Below, piece after piece: positions 51,728 through 59,682 of a DNA stretch of 64,000 bases. The notes beneath the pieces were generated by a model. The model did no database searches. It was not told where the DNA came from and saw only the letters and a list, made by a program, of their open reading frames with translations. The translations under genes were made by a program, and so were the position numbers. The stretch is from NCBI RefSeq assembly GCF_001513965.1, contig NZ_KQ948019.1, positions 124,001 to 188,000 of the forward strand. The letters run 5' to 3'. The stretch comes from Streptomyces cellostaticus. Lineage in GTDB: Bacteria; Actinomycetota; Actinomycetes; Streptomycetales; Streptomycetaceae. Within the stretch, counting starts at the first letter, position 1. Every line of letters begins with the position of its first letter.

Positions 51728-53559
51728 GAAAGGATCTTCCCCTCCGGCGCGGACCCGGTCATGGCGTGCAGCCGGTGCAGCCGGGCGTATGTCCCGGCGC
51801 GCCGGAGCAGGTCGTCGTGGGTGCCGTCCTCCACCACCCGGCCGCCGTCGAGCACCACGATGCGCGTGGCGTCCCGGACGGTCAGCAGGTTGTGGGAGAT
51901 CACGACGGTCGTCCGCCCGGCCATGAGCCGGCGCAGCGGGTCCATGATCCGCCGGCCCGACCGGACGTCGAGCCCGGTGGTCGGCTCGTCCAGCAGCAGC
52001 ACCGGTGCGTCCCTGATCATCGCGCGCGCGATCGCCAGGCGCTGGCACTGCCCGCCGGAGAGGGTCCGGCCGCGCTGGCCGACCATCGTGTCGTAGCCCT
52101 CCGGGAGCGACGCGATGAACTCGTGGGCGTCCGCGGCGCGCGCCGCCGCGACGATGTCGGCCTCGGTCGCCTCCGGCCGGCCGTAGGCGATGTTCTCCCG
52201 CACGGTGCCGTGGAAGACGAGCGTCTCCTGGAGCACCACCGCGACGTTCTCCCGGACGTCCGCGAGGCGCAGGGTGCGCAGGTCGTTCCCGTCGAGGCGG
52301 ATCGCTCCCCGGTCGGGGTCGTAGAAGCGCAGCTGGAGCTTCGCCACCGTCGACTTGCCGGCCCCGCTGGCCCCGACCAGCGCCAGCGTCTCGCCGGGTG
52401 CCACGTGGAAGGACACGTCCGACAGCGCCGAGGCCGAGCTGCCGGGATAGCGGAACCAGACGCCGTCGAACTCCACGTCACCCCGCGTCCGGCCGATCCG
52501 CCGGGCACCCGGGGCCTCGGTCACCTGCGGGCGCTGGTCCAGCAACTCGATGATCCGTTCGGCCGAGGCGGACGCCGCGTAGAAGGTGGTGCCGAGCCGG
52601 GACAGGCCGCGGACCGGGCTGTAGAGCTTGCCGATCAGCGCCACGAAGACCAGCAGCCCGCCCAGGGTGAGCTGCCCCTGGGCCAGCTTCCAGGTGCCCA
52701 GGCCCATGACCGCGAGGCCGCCGGTCACCTCGATGATCTCGACGACGGGTCCGTAGACGGCACGGATCCGCGCCGAGGCCATCGCCGCCCGGAACCGGCC
52801 GGCGCTCTCCCGCTCGAACCGGCGCTCCTCCCACCGCTGCCGGTTGTACGCCTGCACGAGGAGGACGTTGCCCAGCGACTCCTCCGCTATCGCGCTGATC
52901 GAGCCGCTGAGCCGCCTGCGCTCCCGTGACGCCTCCTTGATCAGCCGCGAGAAGTGCCGGCCGGCACCCCAGAACAGCGGCACGATGGCGAGGGCGAGCA
53001 GGGTCAGGTCCCACCGCAGGTAGAACAGCAGGCCGAGGAAGACGCCCAGCCGGATCACGTAGTAGAGGGCGTCCGCCACTCCGGAGAGCAGGAACGTCTC
53101 GACCGCGTCGACATCGCCCGTGACCCGGGAGAGCACGTCCCCGAGCCGCCGGCGTTCGAAGAAGCCGAGCGAGAGCCCCTGGACGTGCCGGAACACATCG
53201 GCGCGCAGAGACAGCAGGAAGCGTTCGCTGACCCAGGTGGACGTCACGTCGTCGGCGAACCCCAGGATGCCGGAGCACAGGACGAGCCCCAGATAGGCCG
53301 GCGCGATCCACAGGAACGGCCGCAGATCCCGGGGCACGAGCACATCGTCCACGACGATCTTGAAGAGCCAGATCTCCGCGGCGTCGACGGCGGGACCGAC
53401 CAGGCTGAAGAAGACGACGGGCACGAGCCAGCGCCGGCCGCCGCGGGTGTACGGCCAGAACCGCCGGAACACCGCGCTGGGCGCCACCGGAGGCGCAGCC
53501 GCTACCACGGCGTCGGAGGCCTCGCCCACCGACAGCAGACGCCGCAGGACATGCGCCAT
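51724..53559 (-). CDS. ABC exporter (fused permease-ATPase)
   Basis: The 611-residue half transporter has six membrane helices (residues ~40-320) and an ATPase with Walker A GASGAGKSTVAKL, signature LSGGQCQRLAIARAM and Walker B VLLLDEPTTGLD. It has no N-terminal C39 peptidase, so it would not trim a double-Gly leader. It is preceded by the His-rich peptide gene and followed, with a 4-bp overlap, by a kinase gene. The peptide or a metal-peptide complex is the likely cargo. The ATG at 53559 follows GAGGAAC. Confidence 0.9.
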   Translation of the reverse strand: MAHVLRRLLSVGEASDAVVAAAPPVAPSAVFRRFWPYTRGGRRWLVPVVFFSLVGPAVDAAEIWLFKIVVDDVLVPRDLRPFLWIAPAYLGLVLCSGILGFADDVTSTWVSERFLLSLRADVFRHVQGLSLGFFERRRLGDVLSRVTGDVDAVETFLLSGVADALYYVIRLGVFLGLLFYLRWDLTLLALAIVPLFWGAGRHFSRLIKEASRERRRLSGSISAIAEESLGNVLLVQAYNRQRWEERRFERESAGRFRAAMASARIRAVYGPVVEIIEVTGGLAVMGLGTWKLAQGQLTLGGLLVFVALIGKLYSPVRGLSRLGTTFYAASASAERIIELLDQRPQVTEAPGARRIGRTRGDVEFDGVWFRYPGSSASALSDVSFHVAPGETLALVGASGAGKSTVAKLQLRFYDPDRGAIRLDGNDLRTLRLADVRENVAVVLQETLVFHGTVRENIAYGRPEATEADIVAAARAADAHEFIASLPEGYDTMVGQRGRTLSGGQCQRLAIARAMIRDAPVLLLDEPTTGLDVRSGRRIMDPLRRLMAGRTTVVISHNLLTVRDATRIVVLDGGRVVEDGTHDDLLRRAGTYARLHRLHAMTGSAPEGKILS

Positions 53560-53585
53560 GGCATGCGTTCCTCGGGGATCGGCGA

Positions 53586-53617
53586 AGCGGACCGGGTCCT
53601 CCCGTCTCCGGTCCGCT
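53586..53617 (-). terminator. Hairpin between the His-rich peptide gene and the ABC exporter
   Basis: AGCGGACCGG (53586-53595) and CCGGTCCGCT (53608-53617) form a perfect 10-bp stem with a 12-nt loop, 16 nt after the peptide stop. There is no T-run. It may stop part of the transcription or shield the upstream message, giving more peptide than exporter. Confidence 0.55.
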
Positions 53618-53633
53618 CAGCCCTCGGATGAGA

Positions 53634-53807
53634 TCAGTAGCCGTTGTGGCCGTGGCGGTCGCCGTGGTCGCCGTGATCGTGGCGGTCGCCGTGGTCGTGG
53701 CGGTCACCGTGGTCGTGACGGTGCCCGTGCCGTGAAGTGTCGCGGTTCGACGTGCTGTCGCCGTGGTCCCGGCGTTTGGCCGGCATGAGACTGCTGAAGA
53801 TGGCCAT
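53634..53807 (-). CDS. Small histidine/aspartate-repeat peptide
   Basis: A perfect AGGAGG lies 6 nt before the ATG at 53807. The 57-residue product starts MAIFSSLMPAKRRDHGDSTS and ends in a repeat region with RHDHGD units at residues 30-35, 36-41 and 42-47. Twelve of 57 residues are His, with many Asp and no Cys. It should bind transition metals such as Zn, Ni or Cu. It heads an operon with an ABC exporter and a kinase. No signal peptide or known family was recognised. The perfect ribosome site and operon position argue that it is a real gene despite low complexity. Confidence 0.75.
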   Translation of the reverse strand: MAIFSSLMPAKRRDHGDSTSNRDTSRHGHRHDHGDRHDHGDRHDHGDHGDRHGHNGY

Positions 53808-53856
53808 GTCGTTCCTCCTGGAACTTGCTTCACAGGGGATACGGCTCAGGGCGGGG

Positions 53857-53900
53857 CTTGGATGGCAATCCAAGGTAAAGATGATATTACAGGTTAAAGG
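53857..53900 (-). promoter_or_regulatory. Operator/promoter candidate of the His-rich peptide operon
   Basis: CTTGGAT-GGCA-ATCCAAG (53857-53874) is a 7-bp inverted repeat. Just upstream (for leftward transcription) are direct repeats AGGTAAAG (53873-53880) and AGGTTAAAG (53891-53899) around an AT-rich TAATAT (minus strand, near 53883-53888) that could be a -10. Confidence 0.4.
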
Positions 53901-53916
53901 TGGAAGAATGCCCTAA

Positions 53917-54720
53917 TTAACCCAGTCGCGCGGCCAGCCCCCCGGTGCACCGCACCTCGTCGCCCGCGGTGATCAGCAGTCCCTCGACGTCCGGCAGCGA
54001 CTCCAGCCAGGCCAGCCCCGCCCGCGACCCCATCGCGAACGCCGCCGTGGCCCAGCAGTCCACCCAGGTCAGCCGCGGCCCGACCACCGTCACCGCCACC
54101 AGGTCCGTCACCGCCGGCCTGCCCGTACGGGGATCCACGATGTGCGCTCCGCGCTCGGCCGTACCGGAGGTGGCCACCGACAGTTCGTCCACCCCGGCCG
54201 TCGAGATCACCGCCGCCAGCCCGCCCGGGCGCAGGGGATCGGCCACCCCCACCCGCCACGGCCGCTGCGGCTCCGGCGCGCCCAGCAGCTGGACGTCCCC
54301 GCCCCCGTTCACACTGACCCCGCACACCCCGTCCACCGCCGCCAGCAGCCGCGCCGCCCGCTCGGCGGACCAGCCCTTCACGATCCCGGTCGGGTCCAGT
54401 GACCCCCGGTAGCGGGTGCTGAACCACCCCTCGCTCACCCGCTCCGCCTCGGCCGCCAGCTCCAGCACCTCGGCCACCTCGGGAGCGCACCGCGCCACGG
54501 GCAGCTCGCCCCGGGCCAGCCGCGAGACCTCGCTGTCCTCGCGGTAGGTGGAGAAGAGCGCGTCGGCCCGGTGCAGGCCCGCGACCGCATCCTGAAGGGC
54601 CTCGCGTACCGCACGGGGTTCCCCGCCGCGGACGTCGAAGGAGAAGACGGTCCCCATGACCTCCTCCGCATGACGCACCGCGGCGGGAGCTTCAGCCGGC
54701 TCGGCCACCGCGTCAGCCAC
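53917..54720 (-). CDS. apbE: ApbE-type FAD:protein FMN transferase
   Basis: The 267-residue protein has the ApbE pattern: MGTVFSFDV, DPTGIVKGWSAERAA, VNGGGDVQLLG and the metal/active-site region with ATSGTAERGAHIVDPRTG. It attaches FMN covalently to Thr/Ser in SGAT-type motifs of exported FMN-binding domains. No signal peptide is visible, so it would act before export unless the N-terminus is misassigned. The GTG overlaps the FMN-binding protein gene by 8 bp, its likely substrate. Confidence 0.9.
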   Translation of the reverse strand: MADAVAEPAEAPAAVRHAEEVMGTVFSFDVRGGEPRAVREALQDAVAGLHRADALFSTYREDSEVSRLARGELPVARCAPEVAEVLELAAEAERVSEGWFSTRYRGSLDPTGIVKGWSAERAARLLAAVDGVCGVSVNGGGDVQLLGAPEPQRPWRVGVADPLRPGGLAAVISTAGVDELSVATSGTAERGAHIVDPRTGRPAVTDLVAVTVVGPRLTWVDCWATAAFAMGSRAGLAWLESLPDVEGLLITAGDEVRCTGGLAARLG

Positions 54721-55513
54721 CGGCCTGGTCCAGCGCCGACTGCAGCGACTGCTTGTAGCCGGTGCTGGTGTAGGTGGCTCCGGAGACCGCGTCGATGTTC
54801 GCGGTCCCGGCCGCCACCGCCTCCTGGTTGAGCCTGGGCACGGCGAGCGCGGTCTTCTGGTCGCTGAGGCCGCCCTTGGGCGCCTGCACCGCCTCGGCCT
54901 TGCTGATCTTGCCGTTGCCGACCGTGATCCTGACCTGGACCGTGCCGTACTGGGTCTGGACGGCCTTGCCGGTGACGGTACGGGCCTGGGCCTGGGCCGA
55001 GCCCGAGGAGCCCGAGGACGAACCGGAGGAGGAGCCCGACGACGCCTTCACCTTGTCCAGCGCCGACTGGAGCGACTTCTTGTACCCCGTGCTCGTGTAC
55101 GTCGCCCCGGACACCGCGTCGATCTGCGCACTCTGCGCCGCGACGGCCTCCTGGTTGAGCCTGGGCACGGCGAGGGCGGTCTTCTGGTCGCTGAGGCCGC
55201 CCTTGGGTGCCTGCACCGCCTCCGCCTTGGTGACCTTGCCGTTCGCGACGGTCAGCCGTACCTGGACGGTCCCGTACTGGGTCTGGGTCGCGTCACCGGT
55301 CACCGTCCCGGCCGCCGCCCCCGCGGACTGCGCACCGCTCTGCTGACCGCCCTGCGGCGATTCCTGCCCCGCCGCGGTCTGCTGCGGGGCCGCGCCCGCC
55401 GCCGAGGCGGCGGCCGGATCCGACGCGGGCTTGAGCGACAGCAGCAGCACGACACCGGACACGGTGGCGGCCGTGGCCAGCACGACACGCCGCATGGGGT
55501 GGCTCTTCCTCAT
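54713..55513 (-). CDS. Exported protein with two tandem FMN-binding domains
   Basis: The 266-residue protein has an N-terminal membrane anchor (VVLATAATVSGVVLLLSL) and two almost identical FMN_bind domains (residues ~69-153 and ~178-263), each ending in DAVSGATYTSTGYK. The Thr of SGAT is the flavinylation site. They are joined by a Ser/Gly linker (ASSGSSSGSSSGSSGS). It should carry two covalent FMNs at the outer face and pass electrons from the ferric-reductase-like protein next door. The domains arose by in-frame duplication, as the DNA is also near-identical. Confidence 0.9.
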   Translation of the reverse strand: MRKSHPMRRVVLATAATVSGVVLLLSLKPASDPAAASAAGAAPQQTAAGQESPQGGQQSGAQSAGAAAGTVTGDATQTQYGTVQVRLTVANGKVTKAEAVQAPKGGLSDQKTALAVPRLNQEAVAAQSAQIDAVSGATYTSTGYKKSLQSALDKVKASSGSSSGSSSGSSGSAQAQARTVTGKAVQTQYGTVQVRITVGNGKISKAEAVQAPKGGLSDQKTALAVPRLNQEAVAAGTANIDAVSGATYTSTGYKQSLQSALDQAGG

Positions 55514-55529
55514 CGCTTACAGCTCCCGC

Positions 55530-56912
55530 TCACATCTCGAACGACTCGTGGTGGATACGGCGCGCAGGGACCCCCGCGCCGCGCAGTGCCTCGTACACCG
55601 ACTGCGCGAACCCGGGCGGGCCGCACATGAAGACATCGTGGTGATCGATGTCCGGGATCTTCCGCTGGAGGTTCTCCGCGGAGATGTCCGGCCGCTCGCC
55701 CTCGGGGCTGTTGACCGCGTACATCAGCCGGGCGCCCCGCTCCTTGGCGATCGCGGCCAGCTCGTCCCACAGCGCCAGGTCCTGGGTGGTGTTGGCCCGG
55801 TAGAGCAGGGTGATGTCACCGGACGCCCCGGGCAGCGTCTCGAACAGGGCCCGCATCGGCGTGATGCCGACCCCGCCCGCGACCAGCAGCACCTTGCCCT
55901 TGCTGCGCCGCTGGGCGGTGAGCGCGCCGTACGGTCCCTCCGCCCACACCCGGGTGCCGGGCGTCAGCTCGCGCAGCCGGGCGCTGTGGTCGCCGATCGC
56001 CTTGACCGTGATCCGCAGCATGTCGGGGCGGGGCGCCGCCGACAGCGAGTACGGGTGCGAGCTGAACCGCATCCCGGGGGCGAGGAACCGCCAGCGGAAG
56101 AACTGACCCGCCTCCGCGCCCATCCGGTGCAGCCTCCGCCCGCCGATCAGCACCGACACGATGCCCGGCGTCTCCTCGATCACCGCTTCCACCCGCATGC
56201 GGTGACGGAGGTTCAGCCGGATCGGGGTGAGGATCCGGTACCAGAGCACCAGCGCGGTGACCGAGCCGTACAGCACGTACCAGAAGGTCTTGGCGGTGGG
56301 CTCGACCGCGAAGTCGTTGCCGGTGGTGATCTGGTGCCAGAACGTCAGGAACACCGCCGCGTACGTGAGCAGGTGGACGTGGTACCAGGTGTCGTACGGC
56401 AGCCGGCGGCGGACCGGGCCGACGGACGTCAGCCCGATGAGCACGAACAGGGCCATGCCGATGGCGGCCTTGCCCATGTCCGGCAGCTGGTTGATGGAGT
56501 CGATGGTCTGCTGGACGATGTCGCCGAGCGACTTGCCGGCCTGGAGCGCGTACCCCCACATGGTGAGGAAGACGTGAGCGAGGATCAGACACAGGGTGTA
56601 CCGGCCGCTCATAGCGTGCCAGCGGGCCACCCGGTCGGAGCCGACGCGCCGTTCCAGCGCCGGTACGCGCGCCATCTGGAGCACGACCAGCGCCATCAGG
56701 TAGCCGGCCAGCAGGCCGGTGATCCGGCCCGCGTTCAGGATCTTGCCGTTGTCGTCGGCGATGGACGGGGTGTTGTGCCACCAGAGCCACAGCACGGCCA
56801 CCGCGCCCGCCCAGACCGCGAGCAGCAGCGGTACGGCCGGGGAGCGGCGCGGGCGGATGCGGCGCATCGTCTGGCGGCGGGCGGCACGTCCGCCTGCGAG
56901 CGTGGTGGTCAC
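55530..56912 (-). CDS. Ferric-reductase-like transmembrane flavoprotein (copy 1)
   Basis: The 460-residue protein has six membrane helices with paired haem-ligand histidines (SGRYTLCLILAHVFLTMWGY and TWYHVHLLTYAAVFLTFWHQ). A ferredoxin-NADP-reductase-type module follows: FAD site SSHPYSLSAA, NAD(P) site AGGVGITPMRALFE, and CGPPGFAQSVYEAL. It would move electrons from NAD(P)H across the membrane to the flavinylated partner. The GTG at 56912 follows CGGAGGAACC; the upstream reading frame is not needed. Confidence 0.9.
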   Translation of the reverse strand: MTTTLAGGRAARRQTMRRIRPRRSPAVPLLLAVWAGAVAVLWLWWHNTPSIADDNGKILNAGRITGLLAGYLMALVVLQMARVPALERRVGSDRVARWHAMSGRYTLCLILAHVFLTMWGYALQAGKSLGDIVQQTIDSINQLPDMGKAAIGMALFVLIGLTSVGPVRRRLPYDTWYHVHLLTYAAVFLTFWHQITTGNDFAVEPTAKTFWYVLYGSVTALVLWYRILTPIRLNLRHRMRVEAVIEETPGIVSVLIGGRRLHRMGAEAGQFFRWRFLAPGMRFSSHPYSLSAAPRPDMLRITVKAIGDHSARLRELTPGTRVWAEGPYGALTAQRRSKGKVLLVAGGVGITPMRALFETLPGASGDITLLYRANTTQDLALWDELAAIAKERGARLMYAVNSPEGERPDISAENLQRKIPDIDHHDVFMCGPPGFAQSVYEALRGAGVPARRIHHESFEM

Positions 56913-56971
56913 GGTTCCTCCGGGGGGACTTGACCCTTGGCCCACAGATACGTGCCGCATGCGCTGAGTGT

Positions 56972-57421
56972 TCAGAGGCCCGCCGAGTCCAGTGCGGACT
57001 GGAGTGACCGGCGGTAACCGTCACTGGTGTACGTGGCTCCCGAGACCGTGTCGATCTGCGCGCTCTGCGCCGCCAGCGCCTCGCGCCGCAGCTGGGGGAG
57101 GGCGTAGCCGTTGATCTCCTGGTCGCGCGGGTTGTCCTGTGGGTAGCTGACGGCCGTCAGGTCCGTGAGTCTGCCGCTCTTGATCGTCACCCGCACCCGG
57201 ACCGGTCCCCACCGGGTCTGCACGGTGTCGCCGGTGACGGTCCTGGTGCCGGTTCCCGGCGCACCCGAACTGCTCGACGAAACGGGCGACTTGGTGCTCG
57301 CCGTCGCCACCGTGGGGCTCGTGTGCGGCTTGAGCGACAGCAGCAGCACCATGCCGGAGACGGTCGCGGCACTCGCCAGCACGATGCGGCGCAGGGGACG
57401 GTTCTTCTTCAACGCGTGCAC
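56972..57421 (-). CDS. Exported FMN-binding-domain protein (single domain)
   Basis: The 149-residue protein has a membrane anchor (VLASAATVSGMVLLLSL) and one FMN_bind domain ending DTVSGATYTSDGYR, with the flavinylation SGAT motif. It is paralogous to the two-domain protein at 54713-55513 and pairs with the second ferric-reductase-like protein, whose stop is 9 bp upstream. The start is GTG at 57421. Confidence 0.9.
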   Translation of the reverse strand: MHALKKNRPLRRIVLASAATVSGMVLLLSLKPHTSPTVATASTKSPVSSSSSGAPGTGTRTVTGDTVQTRWGPVRVRVTIKSGRLTDLTAVSYPQDNPRDQEINGYALPQLRREALAAQSAQIDTVSGATYTSDGYRRSLQSALDSAGL

Positions 57422-57430
57422 GGGTAGGCC

Positions 57431-58783
57431 TCACAGCTCGAACGACTCGTGGTGGATACGGCACCCCGGCACCCCGGCCGCCCGCAGCGCCCCGTACACG
57501 TCCTGGGCGAAGCCGTGCGGGCCGCAGAGGTAGACGTCGTGCCCGGCCAGGCCCGGGAAGGTCGCGCTCAGCGACTGGGCCGTGATGCCGGGGCGCTCCC
57601 CGCGCGGCCCGTTGAGCGCGTACCGCACCTGCGCGCCCCGCCACCTGGCGATCGCCTCCAGCTCACCGCCCAGCGCCAGGTCCTCGGCACAGCGCGCCCG
57701 GTAGAGCAGGGTGACCTCGCCGGGCAGCGTCTCGAACAGCGCGCGCAGCGGGGTGATGCCGACACCCGCCGCGATCAGCAGGGACCGCTGCCCGGTGGCC
57801 CGGTCGGCGGTCAGGGAGCCGTACGGGCCCTCCGCCCACACCCGGGTGCCCGGCCGCAGCAGCGGGACGGCCGCACTGTGGTCGCCGAGCGCCTTGACGG
57901 TGATCCGCAGCAGGTCCGGGCGCGGCGGCGCCGACAGGGAGTACGGCGTCGACGTCCAGCCCATGCCCTCGCCGAGGAACCGCCAGCGGAAGAACTGCCC
58001 CGGCCGCGCACCCAGTTCGTCCAGGTGCCGCCCGCGTACGACGACCGAGTACACGCCCGGCGCCTCCTTGTGCACCGACTCCACGCGCAGCCGGTGCCGG
58101 CGGTTGAGCCGGACCGGGGCGAGGACGCGGAACCACAGCACCAGGGCCGCCGCCCCGAGGTACAGCGCGTACCAGGCGGCGGTGGCCGCCGGCTTGCCGT
58201 TGAACTCGTCGCCGAGGGCCACCTGGTGCCCGAAGGCGATGAAGACGGCCGCGTACGTGAGGAGATGGACGTAGTACCAGAACTCGTAGCCGGTCCGGCG
58301 GCGCACGGCCCGCGCCGAGGTGACGCCGACCGCGAAGAGGATCACCGTGCCGGCGGTGGCCTTGAGCATCTCCGGATAGTCCAGGACGACGGTGACCGCC
58401 TCGTGCCACAGCGAGGCCCGGTCCTGGACGGCGTACCCGGCCAGGATCAGCACGATGTGTGCGATCAGCAGGCAGATCGTGTACCGGCCGGCCATCGCGT
58501 GCCAGCGCGCCACCCGGTCCGAGCCGATCCGCACCTCCAGCAGTGGCACCCGCGCCATCAGGCCGACCAGCACCGCGCAGGCGTACCCGCACAGCAGCCC
58601 GGCGATCCGCCCGGCCCCGGTCAGCCAGCCCGCCGTACCGACCACCGTCCCCGTGTCCGCCCACCAGAGCGCGACCACGGCCGCCGCCCCCGTCCACAGC
58701 ACGGCCAGTACGAGCCCCGCTGGGGAGCGGCGCACGGCCGGCGACCCGGGCGGGGCCGCGAGCCGCTCGTCCACGGTGGTCAT
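57431..58783 (-). CDS. Ferric-reductase-like transmembrane flavoprotein (copy 2)
   Basis: The 450-residue paralogue of the 55530-56912 protein has the same histidine pairs (AGRYTICLLIAHIVLIL and FWYYVHLLTYAAVFIAFGHQ), FAD site TSTPYSLSAP, NAD(P) site AAGVGITPLRALFE and CGPHGFAQDVYGAL. It forms the upstream module of the leftward cluster. The ATG at 58783 follows GAAGGGACG. Its promoter region contains repeats matched by those of the divergent response regulator gene. Confidence 0.9.
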   Translation of the reverse strand: MTTVDERLAAPPGSPAVRRSPAGLVLAVLWTGAAAVVALWWADTGTVVGTAGWLTGAGRIAGLLCGYACAVLVGLMARVPLLEVRIGSDRVARWHAMAGRYTICLLIAHIVLILAGYAVQDRASLWHEAVTVVLDYPEMLKATAGTVILFAVGVTSARAVRRRTGYEFWYYVHLLTYAAVFIAFGHQVALGDEFNGKPAATAAWYALYLGAAALVLWFRVLAPVRLNRRHRLRVESVHKEAPGVYSVVVRGRHLDELGARPGQFFRWRFLGEGMGWTSTPYSLSAPPRPDLLRITVKALGDHSAAVPLLRPGTRVWAEGPYGSLTADRATGQRSLLIAAGVGITPLRALFETLPGEVTLLYRARCAEDLALGGELEAIARWRGAQVRYALNGPRGERPGITAQSLSATFPGLAGHDVYLCGPHGFAQDVYGALRAAGVPGCRIHHESFEL

Positions 58784-58831
58784 GAGAGTCGTCCCTTCGT
58801 TCGTCGTGCCGGGCCACTGTGCGTGCCGAAG

Positions 58832-58888
58832 CTCTGAGGGACCTCTGAGCGGCCGCCGCATTCAGCCGACTCAGAGGAAACTCAGAGG
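58832..58888. promoter_or_regulatory. Paired 11-bp direct repeats in the reductase/response-regulator divergent promoter
   Basis: CTCTGAG occurs at 58832-58838 and 58843-58849 (11-bp period). Its reverse complement CTCAGAGG occurs at 58870-58877 and 58881-58888 (11-bp period). The two pairs face opposite genes, as expected if dimers of the OmpR-type regulator bind in front of each promoter. Confidence 0.6.
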
Positions 58889-58936
58889 TGCCCGGGCGGC
58901 CGGCCCCCCGCCGCACGAGCGATGCTGGTAGACGCG

Positions 58937-59677
58937 ATGAACACCACCCGCTCCGGCCGCCCGGCCCTCACCCGCCCCGACGGCACTGCGCTGCGCGTCC
59001 TCGTCGTCGACGACGACCCCGACCTCGCGGAGGTGCTCACCGGCGCCCTGCGCTACGAGGGCTGGGAGGTGCGCGCGGCCGGCGACGGCGCCTCGGCGGT
59101 CACCGCCGCCCGCGAGCTGCTGCCCGACGCCGTCGTCCTGGACGTGATGCTCCCGGACACCGACGGCTTCGCCGTGCTGCGCCGGCTGCACGAGGTGAAG
59201 CCGGACGTCTGCGTGCTCTTCCTCACCGCCCGGGACGCGGTCGAGGACCGCATCGCCGGCATCACGGCAGGCGGCGACGACTACGTCACCAAGCCCTTCA
59301 GCCTGGAGGAGGTCGTCGCCCGGCTGCGCGGACTGCTGCGCCGCGCGGGCATGGCCCGCCAGCTGGAGGAGGGGCCGCGGCTGACCGTGGGCGACCTGGT
59401 CATGGACGAGGAGGCCCGCGAGGTGACCCGGGCCGGCGAGCTGATCGAACTCTCGCCGACCGAGTTCGAACTCCTCCGCTTCCTGATGCGCAATCCGCGC
59501 CGGGTGCTGAGCAAGGCGCAGATCCTCGACCGGGTGTGGTCGTACGACTTCGGCGGCCGGGCCCATGTGGTCGAGCTGTACATCTCCTACCTGCGCAAGA
59601 AGGTGGACGCGGGCCGCGAGCCCATGATCCACACGGTGCGCGGAGCGGGCTACGTCCTGAAGCCGGTGCCCAGGTGA
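58937..59677 (+). CDS. OmpR-family response regulator
   Basis: The 246-residue protein has a receiver domain with VVDDDPD, phospho-acceptor Asp69 (VVLDVMLPD) and Lys in VTKPFS, and a winged-helix output domain (ELSPTEFELLRFLMRNPRRV, VVELYISYLRKKVDAG). It is divergent from the flavin reductase operon and in an operon with its kinase. The ATG at 58937 is used; ATG 58922 is an alternative. Its likely sites are the 11-bp-phased repeats in the intergenic region. Confidence 0.93.
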   Translation: MNTTRSGRPALTRPDGTALRVLVVDDDPDLAEVLTGALRYEGWEVRAAGDGASAVTAARELLPDAVVLDVMLPDTDGFAVLRRLHEVKPDVCVLFLTARDAVEDRIAGITAGGDDYVTKPFSLEEVVARLRGLLRRAGMARQLEEGPRLTVGDLVMDEEAREVTRAGELIELSPTEFELLRFLMRNPRRVLSKAQILDRVWSYDFGGRAHVVELYISYLRKKVDAGREPMIHTVRGAGYVLKPVPR

Positions 59678-59682
59678 GGTTC

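Noticed and set aside
53640..53725. Short tandem DNA repeats that could suggest a CRISPR or repeat array
   Set aside because: The ~18-bp units encode RHDHGD in frame within the peptide gene and there are no spacers.
50840..53807. Class III/IV lanthipeptide cluster (kinase + ABC + peptide)
   Set aside because: The peptide has no Cys and the kinase has no lyase or cyclase domain, so lanthionine formation is not supported.
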